From contig NW_027195245.1 of NCBI RefSeq assembly GCF_038502225.1, positions 117,501 through 181,500 of the forward strand: DNA of 64,000 nucleotides. The letters run 5' to 3'. Both the position numbers and the translations under genes were made by a program. Under the pieces are notes generated by a model. It searched no databases and had not been told where the DNA came from. It saw only the letters and a list, made by a program, of their open reading frames with translations. Within the stretch, counting starts at the first letter, position 1, and each line of letters opens with the position of its first letter. Of the stretch, positions 49,880-61,149 are shown piece by piece. Source of the DNA: Cherax quadricarinatus. Taxonomy: Eukaryota > Arthropoda > Malacostraca > Decapoda > Parastacidae.

Positions 49880-50002
49880 AGGATTATAACTTTGTTAGGA
49901 GTGATGTTGGTGCATGGAGAATTAATGTTTTGAAGAGCTCTTTTCCATATACAAGTTGACTAAGACGGCACTGTTGGGGGACCCCATTCTCATCCCAAAG
50001 GT
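49880..50002. other. Short unassigned spacer
   Basis: About 120 bp between the ORF1-like remnant and the next LINE remnant. No feature is seen. Confidence 0.5.
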
Positions 50003-51370
50003 TTATTTGTAGAGACTGTTATTGAAAGGAAAACCGTTGAAATTAATGCAGAGCTCAATCAGGTCAAAATCTCCGAGAGGTAGAGGAAGATTATTAGGCA
50101 GTGTGCTCCAGTAGAAATATTTTATAAAAAACGCTCCATATATAATGTCATTTTCCGGGATATATTCTGAAACCGGACGCGTATTATTCCTAGTCAGGCA
50201 GAGTGGCCAGGAGACAGGAGCAGGTGAAATGTTGGTGTGGTAGTATGAGAAGGGCGGCGGCTGGGAGAAGTCGTCATGGTTTGGTGTTGGTTTAAGTAGG
50301 TGGGGGTCTATCCGGTGGATCACGGCCTGATCAACCAGGCTGTTACTGCTGGCCGCACGTAGTCCAACGTATGAACCACAGCCCAGCTGATCCGGCACCG
50401 ACTTTAAGTATCTGTCAAGCTCCTTCTTGAAGGCAGCCAGGGGCCTATTGGTAATTTCCCTTATGCTTGGTGGGAGGCTGTTGAACAGTCTTGGGCCCTG
50501 GACACTTACGGTTTTTTCTCTTAGTGTACTAATGGCGCCCCTGCTTTTCATTGGGGGTATTTTGCATCGCAAAATGCCCCCATTTTATTTTCGTAGGGAG
50601 TGATTTCTGTGTTCAGATTCGGGACCATTCCTTCTAAGATATACCAAATGTAGATTATGATATATCTCTCTCCCCAGCGAGTACAAGTCAAGTGCTTCCA
50701 GGCGTTCCCAGTATTTGAGGTGTTTGATGGAACTTATATGTGCAGTAAAGGTTCTCTGTACACTCTCTAGATCTGCAATTTCACCTGCTTTGAACGGAGA
50801 TGTTCATGTACATCAGTGTTTCAGCCTAGAGAGAACAAGTGATTTGAAAAGGATCATCATTGGCTTGGCATTTATTGTTATGAACGTTCTCATTATGCAT
50901 CCTATCATTTTCTTTGCAGTTGTGATTGTGGCACTATTGTGATCTTTGAAAGTGAAATCCTCAGACATTACCACTCCCAGGTCCCTCACATCATTTTTTT
51001 CCACTCTATTGTATGATCAGAGTTTGTAGTATACTCTGTTTTAGTTATTATCTCCTCCAGTTTTCCATAAAGGAGCAAATGGAATTTGTCCTCATTGAAC
51101 ATCATATTGTTTTCCGTTCCCCATTGGAAAACTTGGTTTATATCTTCTCAGAGGTTAACGGTGTCCTCAATAGATGACAGTCTCATGCAGATCCTAGTAT
51201 CGTCTGCAAAGGATGACACGGTGATGTGGATTACATCTCTGTCTATATCTGATATGTAAGTTTATACCACATTATTTGTCCTTATGTACTCTCATGTTTA
51301 CCTGTAAGGCAGAGGCCTCTTTAAGTTTTGGGAGAGTATTCATATGGTGTTTTTGACTGCTGGTAGACAG
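50003..51370 (-). pseudogene. Second LINE family: RT C-terminal half, decayed
   Basis: On the minus strand, about 51260-51190 reads SSFADDTRICMRL with the RT catalytic Asp pair. Downstream is FQWGTENNMMFNEDKFHLL with breaks, then 50813-51004 (VRDLGVVMSEDFTFKDH, ITTAKKMIGCIMRTF) and 50003-50572 (SRGAISTLREKTVSVQGPRL, SLPPSIREITN, GCGSYVGLRAASSNSLVDQ). The FADDTRI and STLREKTVSVQGPRLFN motifs differ from the CR1 copies, so this is a separate clade (Jockey/L2-like; uncertain). Several stops and frameshifts are present and the endonuclease and N-terminal RT are absent. The sequence after VDQA diverges from the fragment at 29835. Confidence 0.7.
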
Positions 51371-51588
51371 ACCGGCAGAACAAGGGGGGAGAGTGTCATA
51401 AGAACATAAGAAAGAAGGAACACTGCAACAGGCCTACTGACCCATGCGGAGCAGGTCCGTGTTTCCCTCCCGGATTAGCTCAATGACCCACCCCCCGGAT
51501 AAGCCCAATGACCCACCCAGTCTGGTCACCTCCACTCAAGGAAGGAGCACGGCACCAGACCCAGCAGCACAAACTAGTCAGGTCCAAC

Positions 51589-54443
51589 TCACACCCACCC
51601 ACACCCACTCATGTATTTATCCAACCTATTTTCAAAACTACACAATGTAGTTTGTTCCACTCATCCACAACTCTATTACCAAACCAGTGATTTCCCACAT
51701 CCTTCCTGAATCTGAATTTTTCCAACTTGAAACCATTGCTGCGAGTCCTGTCTTGGCTGGAAAGTTTCAGCACGTTATTTACATCCCCTTTATTTATTCC
51801 TGTTTTCCATTTATACGCCTTTCGAGAGAGTGCAGATTCAGGGCCCTCAGTCATAGGGAAGATTTCTGATACATGGGATCATCTTTGTCATCCTCCTCTG
51901 TACGTTTTCCAGAGCATTTATATCCATTCTGTAATACGGTGACCAGAACTGAGCAGCATAGTCTAAATGAGGCCTAACCAAGGATATATAGAGTTGAAGA
52001 ACAACCTGAGGACTTCTATTATTTATACTTCTAGATATGAAGGCAAGAATTCTGTTAGCTTTATTGCGAACACTAATGCACTGTTGTCTGGGTTTTAGAT
52101 TACTGCTAACCAGAACTCCTAAATCCTTTTCGCACTCAGTAGTATTAAGATCTACATTATTTAGTTTATATGTGGCATGGTTATTGTCCTGTCCAACATT
52201 TAGAACTTTGCATTTGTCAATATTAAACTGCATCTGCCACTTCTCCGACCATTGCGTCAGTCTATTCAAATCATCCTGGAGTGCTCTATTGTCCTCACTA
52301 GAATGAATTGGACGGCTTATTTTGGTGTCATCAGCAAATTTGCTTATGTCGCTATTTATTCCCTCATTTATGTCGTTTATGTAAATTGTGAACAACAACG
52401 GGCCCAACAGTGACCCCTGAGGAACACCGCTTGTGACGTGTCCCCACTCAGATTTCTCCCCATTTATGCAAACTCTCTGCTGCCTATTTGTCAACCATGC
52501 CTCTGCCCAGGAAAAAAATTCTCCTCCTATTCCGTGTGCCTTAAGTTTCCTCAATATCCTCTGGTGTGGAACTCTATCGAAAGCCTTACTGAAGTTCATA
52601 TACACAATATCATATTCATTACCATGATCTACCTCCTCAAACATCTTAGTGAAAAAAGTTCGCAAATTCGTAAGACAGGAACGCCCTTTTGTTAAACCGT
52701 GTTGAGATTCATTAATCAATCTGTGCCTATCAAGATGGCTACAAATTGCTTCGGCAATTATTGATTCCATAAATTTTTCCCACTATGGAAGTAAGGCTTA
52801 TTGGTCTATAGTTCGAAGCCAAGGACCTGTCACCTGCCTTGTAAATAGGTATTACATTTGCCATTTTCCACTTATCAGGAACTATGCCAGTTTGTAGTGA
52901 TATGTTAAAAATATTAGCCAAAGGTATGCTAAGTTCCTCTTTACATTCCTTTAACACCCTTGCAAACAGTTCAGCAGGACCTGGGGATTTGTTAGGTTTT
53001 AGTTTCTCTACTTGTCTGAGAACCATGTCACTAGTTACCACAATCTTGCATCGTTTATTATCGTCCTGTTCTACATAATCTATTATTTTAGGAATATGGC
53101 TAGTATTTTCCTAGATGAAAACTGAGAGGAAGTAGGTATTGAGAATTTCACACATGTCCTTATCACTGTCAGTGATCTGACCAGAGTTACTTTTAAGTGG
53201 GTCAATCTTGTCCCTAATCTTACTTCTGTATACCCGAAAGAACCCTTTTGGGTTAGTCTTTGAAGCCCTTGCTACCTTAGCATCATAATCCCTTTTTGCT
53301 TTTCTTATTCCTTTTTTTATTTCTCTCTTTTTCCCTCTTTTCATACGCCTATATATGCCTCTCTTTTGACCAATGAGATGTTTTAATCTATTGTTCATCC
53401 ATTTGGGATCATTTTTGTTAGATCTAATTTCCTTACTCGGAACAAAAGTTGTCTGGGCAGCTAAAACTATGCTCTGAAAAAGTCATATTGGTAACCAAGA
53501 TCACCTACCTGACCCATAGTCAGGACATCCCAATTTAGCCCACCCAGGCAATTTTTCAGTCCCATGAAGTCGGCCAAGCAAAAATCTGGGACAGAGATTT
53601 GATTGCAGCTATCTGGGCAATTCCATGATACATTGAAACTAAGTGATTTGTGATCACTCATCACTAACCTCAAGATTATTAATTAGTGAATCTTTGTTGG
53701 CAAGAACCAAGTCAAGCAGATTGTTTCCTCTAGTTGGTTCTGTCACAACCTGTTATAAAAAGCAATCCTGAACCGTATCAAGAAAGTCACTAGACTCAAG
53801 GTTTCCTATCATATTGTTCCAATCAATTTGTCTAAAGTTAAAATCTCCCATTATCACAATATTTTCATATCTAGATGCCTTATGAATTTCGTCCCATAAT
53901 AGCTTACTGCATCTCCCTATCAAGGTTTGGGGGCCTATAAATCACACCCAAAATTAATTTGTCACGTCCCTCGAGAAACTGTAACCAAACAGATTCTGTG
54001 TTAGATGTTGCTAATCTTATATCATGTCTAAGACAATTTAAATTTTCTCTGACATACATCACCACACCACCACCCTTCCTGTTGATCCTATCAGTGTGGG
54101 ATAGTTTATAACCCTGTATGTTGCATTCAGAAGGTATTTCTCTATCTTTCAGGTTGAACCAGGACTCTGTTATACCAATAATATCTATATTACCTACACT
54201 TGCAAGTAATCTTAGCTCATCTATCTTATTTCGTAGACTCCTACTATTTGTATAGTAGACCTTAAGGGAGCTAGTCACTCGTTGCCCTCTACTATCTCTC
54301 TTTGTTTGTTGATCAATTGATTTGCCATTACTAGCAACTTTATTTTGGATATTGTCTTTTAAACATATCCCTGAGGTATCCCGGTAATAACTGCTGTTTT
54401 TAACCCTAATGCTGCAGCCTGATTGTTTCCCACAAACACCCAT
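51589..54443 (-). pseudogene. CR1-like ORF2 pseudogene
   Basis: In pieces from the 5' end: 53904-54443 (N-terminus and endonuclease, LKVYYTNSRSLRNK, IIGITESW), 53467-53673 (SDHKSLSFNVSW), 53111-53398 (basic linker), 52739-53041 (PNKSPGP, NYRPISLTS), 51847-52770 (GLTKGRSC, YMNFSKAFDRV with the first RT Asp changed to Asn, GVPQGSLLGP, FADDTKI) and 51609-51854 (WKTGINKGDVN). About 28 bp are missing near 51650 compared with the intact copy. The normal stop position is at 51589. Multiple frameshifts plus the Asp-to-Asn change make it non-functional. Confidence 0.85.
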
Positions 54444-54457
54444 ACCTCTATAATCTA

Positions 54458-55311
54458 TCAGTTTAAATTCCTAGACAAGTCATCAATTACCCTCTCAATC
54501 GAATTGGCTAATGCAACCATTCCATCTCCAGAGAGATGAACCCCATCCCTTGGATACATATCATGTTTGCCAAAGAATAGGTCCCAGTTATCAATGAATG
54601 GAATTGCAAGTTCCTTGCAGTACCTGTCTAGCCAGCAATTTATACCAATTGTCCTAGACATCCATTCATTGCCCACTCCCTTTCTAGGCAAGATGCTACA
54701 TATGACTGGGATCCCTCCCTTAGATCTGACTACTTCTATGGCTGACCTGTACTTATCCAGCAGCTCCTCTCTCCTGCCCTTCCCAATGTCATTACCTCTA
54801 GCACTAAGGCAGATAATGGGCTTGTTCCCATTACCTGCCATAATATTATCCAACCTGCTGACTATGTAACCAACACCAGCTCCTGGAAGACACACTCTCT
54901 GTCTGACCTTTCTGTCTCTGTTACAAAATGCATGGTCCATATATCTTACCTGAGAATTGCCTACTATTAAAATATTCTTACCTTTATTAGCAGGGGAATC
55001 AGTGGTACCTTCAACCTCACTAACCACTGAAGTACACTCGTCTTGGAGAACAAAGAATCGATTTCCTACCTTCACATCTTCTCTATGAACTCTCCTCATC
55101 TTCCTTCTTCCTGAACTGTGAACCACTTGCCACTTAAGCGGCTGCCACCATCACTGCTGGTGACCATTTCCTCCTTACCAGCTAAATCCTTCTCACACTC
55201 ACTCCCAAACTCGTCTGTGCGAAGCTTCAGCCTCCTATTTTCCTCCTGAAGAAGTAGAATCTCCTTCTTCAACACTTGAACCTGAGATTCTAAAACACTA
55301 CAACAAGCCAT
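54458..55311 (-). pseudogene. CR1-like ORF1 pseudogene, SGNH esterase
   Basis: Two overlapping frames: 55096-55311 (start MACC, coiled coil VQVLKKEILLLQEENRRLKL) and 54458-55126 (linker and esterase). Esterase motifs: GNSQVRY in place of GDSQVRY (nucleophile block with Asp changed to Asn), GAGVGY, ARGND in place of AGGND, and DGVHLS. One frameshift near 55100-55126 separates the coiled coil from the rest. The stop at 54458 is 15 bp upstream of the ORF2 frame start, so the TGATG overlap is lost. Confidence 0.85.
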
Positions 55312-55430
55312 GGTGCTTGGTAACAGCCCACGCTAACTCCTAAGAGCTTATAGGCAGGTATGACCACACGTGACCACTGATCTCATCGTACTGACCACTG
55401 ACCTCAGCGTACATGGAGCCTCCCTGTTTA

Positions 55431-55792
55431 TAAATGTTTATATATTTTGTTTTACTCACTAGTAGCAGTGTGCTAGTGAGCCAAATTTGAACTGGAGTGC
55501 GGTGACGTTTGTTGTAGTAGAGTAGATTGTAGGTTGCATATACTTATGACTAATATATATTACATTTTTGTATAGGTGAGTTTTTGTGCCTTTCCTTATA
55601 ATATATTGATTATTTAAATTTATGCTTCATAATTTGTATGATGGTATATTCTGGCCCTACAGTGGTTGTTTTTTCAAGGTAATATACATGCCCTTGAACA
55701 TACCAGGATTTACCCTTTAGGAGCCAGGACTTTTTATTTAAGTTACGCAGTAAATAGTCGTAACAAAGATTAAGGTTCTGATTGATTTTACG
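55431..55792. other. AT-rich spacer
   Basis: About 360 bp, AT-rich. No reading frame, repeat or signal is recognised. Confidence 0.5.
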
Positions 55793-56460
55793 TCATAGAA
55801 CGTCCATAGCTTGTGTGGTGGGTACTTTAGTGAAGAGGGAAGTTGTGCCCAAACTACTTAGTTTCTTGTTTCGGATGGAGAGGTCTCTGATGCGGTTGAG
55901 GTCATCTGAATGCTTTAGATGACTGGGGCTGATGGTCCCCAGAAGGCAGGAAAGATGTTTCACAAGAACTCCGGCTAGTTTGTATGGTTCACTGCCTATT
56001 CCCGATGTGTTTGGTCTGAGAGAAATATTGTGTTTATGGGTCTTAGGTAAACCATACATTTGTGCTGGTTTAGGGTTGCTGGGTATCAAGTACAGAAGTT
56101 CCTTCCCTTCACTAATGCGCTTGAGTATTTGTCGGTTTTGTATAGGTTTTGTATTGTGTGCTGATGGATTCGTAAGTAGACTGGTCATGCAAAGGTCTAT
56201 CATTTTGGTGTTGTAGTCACTGGTATTGAGCATGACGACTCCACCTCTTATGTCGGCGGTGGTGACGATAATATTTGGGTTATGTGACATACCATCAGTG
56301 ATATACCGTCTAAGAAGAGTGGTAGACGAAAGTTCACATAAAACTGCGGTTAGAAGTTACTGTCACTGTGTCTGTGTTGTCCAGTTAATGGTATGGTTTT
56401 CGTAGGTTAGCGGTAAATTTGAGACAGTGTCGTGGTGTCCTTTGCTTATCAACTTGAATT
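55793..56460 (-). pseudogene. Penelope-like element reverse transcriptase remnant
   Basis: The main open piece (55793-56290, 165 residues) reads GGVVMLNTSDYNTKMIDL, MYGLPKTHKHNISLRP, IGSEPYKLAGVLVKHL, SHLKHSDDLNRIRDL and SSLGTTSLFTKVPTTQAMDV. The YGLPKTHK, RPxxSxIGS-PYKLA and SL(D)VTSLFTxVP motifs in this order are typical of Penelope-like RTs. Here SLDV has become SLGT, so the catalytic Asp of that motif is lost. The frame ends before the YxDD motif and no GIY-YIG endonuclease is seen. Upstream sequence (56290-56460) may be further N-terminal RT in a broken frame. Confidence 0.75.
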
Positions 56461-57005
56461 TGTTACCTGCGGATGGCTTAGCTTTCTCGAGCTAAGGCAA
56501 GGTAACACTGTCTCTCCTCTTGGACTTCGAAGCTCCTGATACCTGCCAACCTTCTTCATCCTGTATATCTGTGGTTGGGATGAGCGTTTCTTGATCCATC
56601 CCATTTTACTGCCCCGGCAGGTTTTGCTTACTTCGCTGTCCCAAGAACCCAGAGAGTCCAGAGAGTCCAGTGAATGTTCACGGAGCTTCGTCGCCAGAAG
56701 TCTGCTCCACATGAGGCACATGGAAGCACATGGCCTCTTCCTTTCGGAAGAAGCCATGTGCTTCCATGTGCTATAAAGTCTGATTCGAGGAAAGGAAGGA
56801 TAGCTTTAATTCCTTTAGCCAAGAGCCCTTCAGTAGCATCAGCGCACATTCCTTGAAGAGGTGATGGCCAAGTTCTTCGGTGAATTCTAAAGGCTTTAGT
56901 TCTCTGATTGATGGAGACACAACACCCACATCTAAATTTCAGGCTTTGTCCTGTGAGCATCAGGCTTCCCTTCTTTAATTTTACACTTAGGAGCCACTCT
57001 GCTGT
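56461..57005. other. Unassigned stretch with small open frames
   Basis: About 540 bp. Short frames on both strands (for example 56628-56960 and 56449-56757, minus) overlap each other and show no domain I recognise. The stretch contains the palindrome at 56716-56771. It could be remnant coding sequence of another element, but I cannot support that. Confidence 0.4.
56716..56771. repeat. 26-bp palindrome, 4-nt loop
   Basis: The left arm 56716-56741 (GCACATGGAAGCACATGGC then CTCTTCC) is the reverse complement of 56746-56771, with one mismatch in 26 bp. The loop is TTTC. Further similarity (AGTCTG) lies on both outer sides but not in inverted order. It would form a strong hairpin in DNA or RNA. 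Confidence 0.85.
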
Positions 57006-57009
57006 GTAG

Positions 57010-57185
57010 TAACTCCCATTATTATTGTTATTATAATCAAGGGGGAAGCGCTAAACCCGTAGGATTATACAGCGCCGGGGGGGGGGAATGTGGAAGGCAT
57101 TCAGGCTTAATTCGGGGAACTGGAGCACAGATCCAATTCCCTAAATCAAGAGCCCCTCACCAACATCAAGGAACCTTCCCTGAGG
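57010..57185 (+). repeat. Dispersed repeat, better-preserved copy
   Basis: Contains AAGGGGGAAGCGCTAAACCC, a G-run, GTGGAAGGCATTCAGGC and CCTAAATCAAGAGCCCC. The diverged relative at 4960-5115 has the same order of words. I recall this sequence as a common non-coding repeat in decapod DNA (memory only). No tRNA promoter boxes or terminal inverted repeats are evident. Confidence 0.55.
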
Positions 57186-57660
57186 GGTAGTAACTCCCAA
57201 ATAGCAGCATGATACCATTTTAGTGAGCACTGTACTGGAGCATCGTAGCGAAATGCTGACAGTATTAAAAAAAAATTCTATGTACAAAAAACTTTCTTTA
57301 CGACTATTTTTCTCTTCTAGTATTATCAAAGCTTGAATTGAGAAAGATTAAGCAGAAAGATAAGTAGTCCTATGAAAGATTTATTCAACGGTATGTGTCT
57401 TGCTTTTCAATACGTTTTCGTGTTTAAATGATACAAAATGACATGACAAAAATAATGGAGGATAGTAATGAGAAACAAAGAAAGTACAGTATTAAGCAGC
57501 AAGTCGCCGCCATGATCATGGTGAAATAACTCATATTTCATAAAAACTGAAATAAATGAAATTCACCTATGTAGGTCAAAGACACGGGCGGACGGTAAAA
57601 AAACACACAAAAAAACACACAAATGGACAAAAAAAAAAAGAGTTTAAACTGGTCACCACA
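57186..57660. other. Spacer downstream of the LTR-type element
   Basis: About 475 bp, AT-rich, with A-runs near 57600-57640. The 3' LTR of the element should lie here if present. I see no stretch resembling the 62.57-62.99 kb region and no purine tract on the element strand, so the 3' LTR is missing or too diverged. Confidence 0.5.
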
Positions 57661-57680
57661 GGTCCTTAACTCATCCTAAC

Positions 57681-59058
57681 CTAAAATACTCTTGATAATG
57701 GATCCGCCAACTTATTTTCTTTGCCGGCAATGTGTGATATTCTGAGAGAATAGTGTTGCAGTCGTAGACACCATCTCATGAGCCTTGTATTGTGGTTTTT
57801 CATGGCTTCGAGATATACCAGAGGATTGTGGTCACTATAGACAGTGACCACCTGCGAAGTCTGGCCCACGTAAATATCGAAATGCTCCAAAGCCAGTACC
57901 AGCACGAGGGCTTCTTTTTCAATAGTAGAGTAAGCCCTCTGGTGAGGCTGGAACTTTGATGAATAGAATGCTACAGGCTGCAACCCCTCGTCCCCGTCTT
58001 GCAACAGTACTGCCCCAACCCCAGACTCACTAGCATCAACATGTAATGAGAAAGGTTTGGAGAAGTCTGGAGACGAAAGAATGGGTGCAGTACACAATAA
58101 TCTTTTTGCTTTCGTAAAAGCATTTTGACATTCTGGGGTCCAATTAAAAGGAACTTTGTGACTGGTAGGAGAGGTAAGGGGGCTACAATATCTGAAACTT
58201 TTTTACAGAATTTTTTGTAAAACCCTATCATGCCTAGGAAACGTTGAAGACATTTCCTATAATGGGGAATTGGGTAATCTTTAATGGCAAGAACTTCAGC
58301 AAATTTAGGAGCAACTTTGCCACTACCTACTTCGTGGCCCAGAAAAGTAACAGTGGCCTGGCCAAAGGAAGACTTAGATAAATTAAAAGTTAAATGGGAA
58401 CTCTGGAAGGTCTCAAAGAGAGCCTTAAGGCTAAATAGCTGTTGATCCCAAGTACCAAACACCACTATGATGTCATCTAAATAGGCTGCTGTGCCTTCAA
58501 GTCCTTTAATAGCCTGATGGATAAGTTTCTGGAATGAAGAGGGGGAGTTTTTCATTCCGAAGGGGGTAACTGTATATCGATAATGACCTGGAATTTTGAA
58601 GGCAGAGATTTCCTTCGCCTTATCCGTCAAAGGTACCTGATAATAACCTTTAAGGAGATCTAACTTGGACACAAAAGTAGCCTTACCCACAAAGTCTATT
58701 ACGTCATCTAGACGAGGAAGAGGGTAAGCATCTGTGATTGTGACCTCATTCACCTTATGGTAGTCTGAACACATACGAAACCCTCCATCAGCTTTTTTAA
58801 CAAGGATGCACGGTGAAGCCCATGGACTAGATGACTCCTCCACTAAACCATGCTTTAACAGAAATTCTACTTCCTGCTGAAGTAGCTTCTGCTTTTCAGG
58901 ATTAGCTTTCTGTGGGAGAGTTTAATAGGTTTAGAGTTTCCCACATCTATGTCATGATAAGCTAATGTACGTTTTTTCGGCACATCCGAAAAAATATCAG
59001 GGTATGACTGTAGAAGCTTAGTTAAACTTGTTGCTTGAGTTTCAGACAGTCCCTCCAT
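57681..59058 (-). pseudogene. Reverse transcriptase and RNase H of the Gmr1-like element
   Basis: Three pieces. 58867-59058 holds the RT N-terminus (YPDIFSDVP, AYHDIDVGNSKPIK), followed by a frameshift near 58915. 57971-58843 holds the palm: WASPCILVKKADGGFRMCSD, KLDLLKGYYQ (first Asp), FGMKNSPSSFQKLI and the catalytic YLDD at residues 121-124, then FLGMIGFYKKF. A second frameshift lies near 58165-58185. 57681-58097 is RNase H: HVDASESGVGAVLLQ, STIEKEAL, YSDHNPLVYL and AGKENKLADPLSR. All acidic catalytic residues are visible. The pol reading ends after RNase H with no integrase downstream, confirming the altered order. Confidence 0.85.
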
Positions 59059-60379
59059 TAAAGGGCAGAGTTTGGAAGTTTGAAATAGAGTGCAAAGAGT
59101 TAGAGTCGTCCTCAGATGTAGAGAACAGAGTCATTACTGGGACTTTATCTTGTGTATGAAAATATTTTAATTGATTAATGTGGTAAGCTTTAGTTTTTGA
59201 GGTCTTATCAAGGGGAGATACCACATAATTTACATCATATAACTTATTTACAATTTGCATAGGTCCCGTAAATCTAGCTTTCAAGGTGTGGCCAGGTATA
59301 GGTTCCTGCACCAACACCTTGTCTCCTGGATGGAAGGAGCGGAGTTGTGCATTTCTGTCATACCTCTGTTTCATCTTGTTTTGAGCTGCCTTTAGGTTAG
59401 CCTTGGCTAACTGACGTGCCACCTGCAACCTTGAAGACGGGTTGTAGAGTGTTGAGCTAACGTCTTCTCCCATCCATTCTACTTTGAGCACCCGAAGAGG
59501 ACCTCGTACATTGTGCCCGAAGATCAGCTCAAATGGACTATACCCGGTAGACTCCTGCACAGTTTCTCTTATTGAAAACAGCATACAAAAAGTTCTCATC
59601 ATGATTTTTAACGTCTGATGGAATCTTTCCAAGGCGCCTTGGGACTGAGGATGATAGGCAGTGGATAAGTTGTGGATTATCCCTAACCTAGTTAATGCTT
59701 CCCTAAATGCTTTGGCAGTGAAATTAGTACCTTGATCACTTTGAATAGTTTTAGGAATGCCAAAACAAGAAATACATCTTGTTAAAGCCTTGAGAATGAC
59801 TTTAGTATTAATACTGTGCATGGGAATTGCTTCTAGTTATCTAGTTACTCTATCCATAATGGTAAATAAGTACTGATTTCCAGACTTTGACTTAGGTAGT
59901 GGTCCTACACAATCTATAATTAATTCTGCAAAAGGTTCTCCATCAGCAGGTATAGGCTGGAGAGGTGCAGGTTTAATAGAACGTCCAGGTTTCCCTACTT
60001 GCTGACATTCTCGGCAACATCGGATATGATTCTTCACATCCTGCCTTAATTTTGGCCAATAGAATTCTTTTGTGATTCTATATAATGTTTTAGTAATTCC
60101 TGGGTAACATCCTAATGAAGTATTATGAGCTATATTCAATATTTGAGGTCTAAACTTTGTTGGAACCACTAACCTGTCTGACAGTTGCCGGCCCTCTATC
60201 TTCTTACCAGTCTCTGTGCAGATCAAATAGTCGTTTTTAAGTTTATACTTGACCAGATGATCCGAAAAGGATTTACCCATGGCTGCCTGAAAAGCGAAAT
60301 TCAAAGAAGGGTCCTTTCGCTGTTCCTCCCGGAAGGACAGTCCCTCGGGCATGGAAATAATTATCTGGCAATCCTGCAA
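59042..60379 (-). pseudogene. Integrase of the Gmr1-like element, split by one stop
   Basis: A single in-frame TAA (59837-59839) separates two open pieces. The first carries the zinc-binding region NIAHNTSLGCYPGITKTLYR ... FYWPKLRQDV ... CRECQQ, where the second His of the HHCC motif appears replaced by Tyr, and the first catalytic Asp (IIDCVGPLP). The second carries SDQGTNF and HPQSQGALERFHQ; Asp to Glu spacing is exactly 35, the D,D35E signature. A GPY/F-like motif (FTGPMQIVNKLYDVNYVV) lies near the C-terminus. The frame ends inside the RT start, so integrase lies directly upstream of RT. Confidence 0.82.
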
Positions 60380-60452
60380 CCCTAGAACAGGAAGGCTTAA
60401 TCTGGGTCTGTTTACTTAATTTATGAGGCTCTGGCCAGTTTTCCTCGTAAAA

Positions 60453-61049
60453 CTAATTGGCTTTTCCGAGACCAGAGTCGTCCAAGGATAGGTCAGCATT
60501 CTTGCCAGACAACCCTTGGGATGTTGCCCTAGTTATGGCCAACACCGGAGAAGAATTAATCATTATGGGTTCAGGACATACACTAGTAGTGGTAATGTTA
60601 TTACCTAGTAATAACATGGCATCTTTCATAGGGAATCCTTCAGATACACCCACAGTCAAGTATCCAGTGTAATATTTGCACTGTACATAGATTCTGTGCA
60701 AGGGTACAGAAAAGATCGCTCCTCCGAATGCTACCAGCAAACCAGAGGATTGTAATGAAGTGTGTTCAGAAAGGGGAAATACTCCTTTTCTTATAAGTGA
60801 GCAATATGCTCCAGTATCTCTAAAGGTTCTGACTTCAGTTGTTTTTGAGTTTTCCTGAAGGGAAATACGACTCTGACAGTAATAAGGAACCATCCCTTTC
60901 TCTACTTCTTTCAGGGACATGTTACCAGGGACACTATAGATTTTCCCTATAGGTTGGGGTTTGTGGGGGCAGTTGGGACGGATGTGACTTACTTTATTAC
61001 AGAGGAAGCAGACGACAGGCTTGCTCTTAACTCCATGCTGACGCTGCAA
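60453..61049 (-). pseudogene. CCHC zinc knuckle and aspartic protease of the Gmr1-like element
   Basis: 198 open residues. CFLCNKVSHIRPNC at 14-27 is a perfect CX2CX4HX4C nucleocapsid knuckle. The retropepsin domain follows: FRDTGAYCSLI with DTG at 78-80 and, towards the end, AMLLLGNNI, matching the LLG-x-D motif with Asp changed to Asn. The piece continues from gag through a break near 61100 and is separated from the integrase frame by about 75 bp with a stop or frameshift. The protease would process the polyprotein in an intact element. Confidence 0.75.
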
Positions 61050-61149
61050 CTGGTGTTGCTCTGGATACTGTTGTCGAGCTGCACCATATTGAGGGGTTTG
61101 TCGCTCATCAGGTGGACCCTAAGTTAAGTAGCGTGGCTCACCAGGTGAC

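Larger units (their letters stand above)
51398..55430 (-). mobile_element. Second full-length CR1-like LINE, frameshifted
   Basis: Same family and order as 30123-34235. The 3' tail ends at about 51398 (ATAAGAACATAAGAAAGAAG on plus), ORF2 lies at 51589-54443, ORF1 at 54458-55311 and the 5' leader runs to about 55430 (ACCACACGTGACCACTGA region shared with the first copy). Similarity is high along the whole length but both frames are broken. It is essentially full length, not 5'-truncated, so insertion was complete and decay followed. Confidence 0.85.

Noticed and set aside
56449..56960. Overlapping small frames around the palindrome
   Set aside because: Both strands open over a short inverted repeat; no recognisable product.
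57200..57660. 3' LTR of the Gmr1-like element
   Set aside because: No similarity to the candidate 5' LTR region and no polypurine tract on the element strand.
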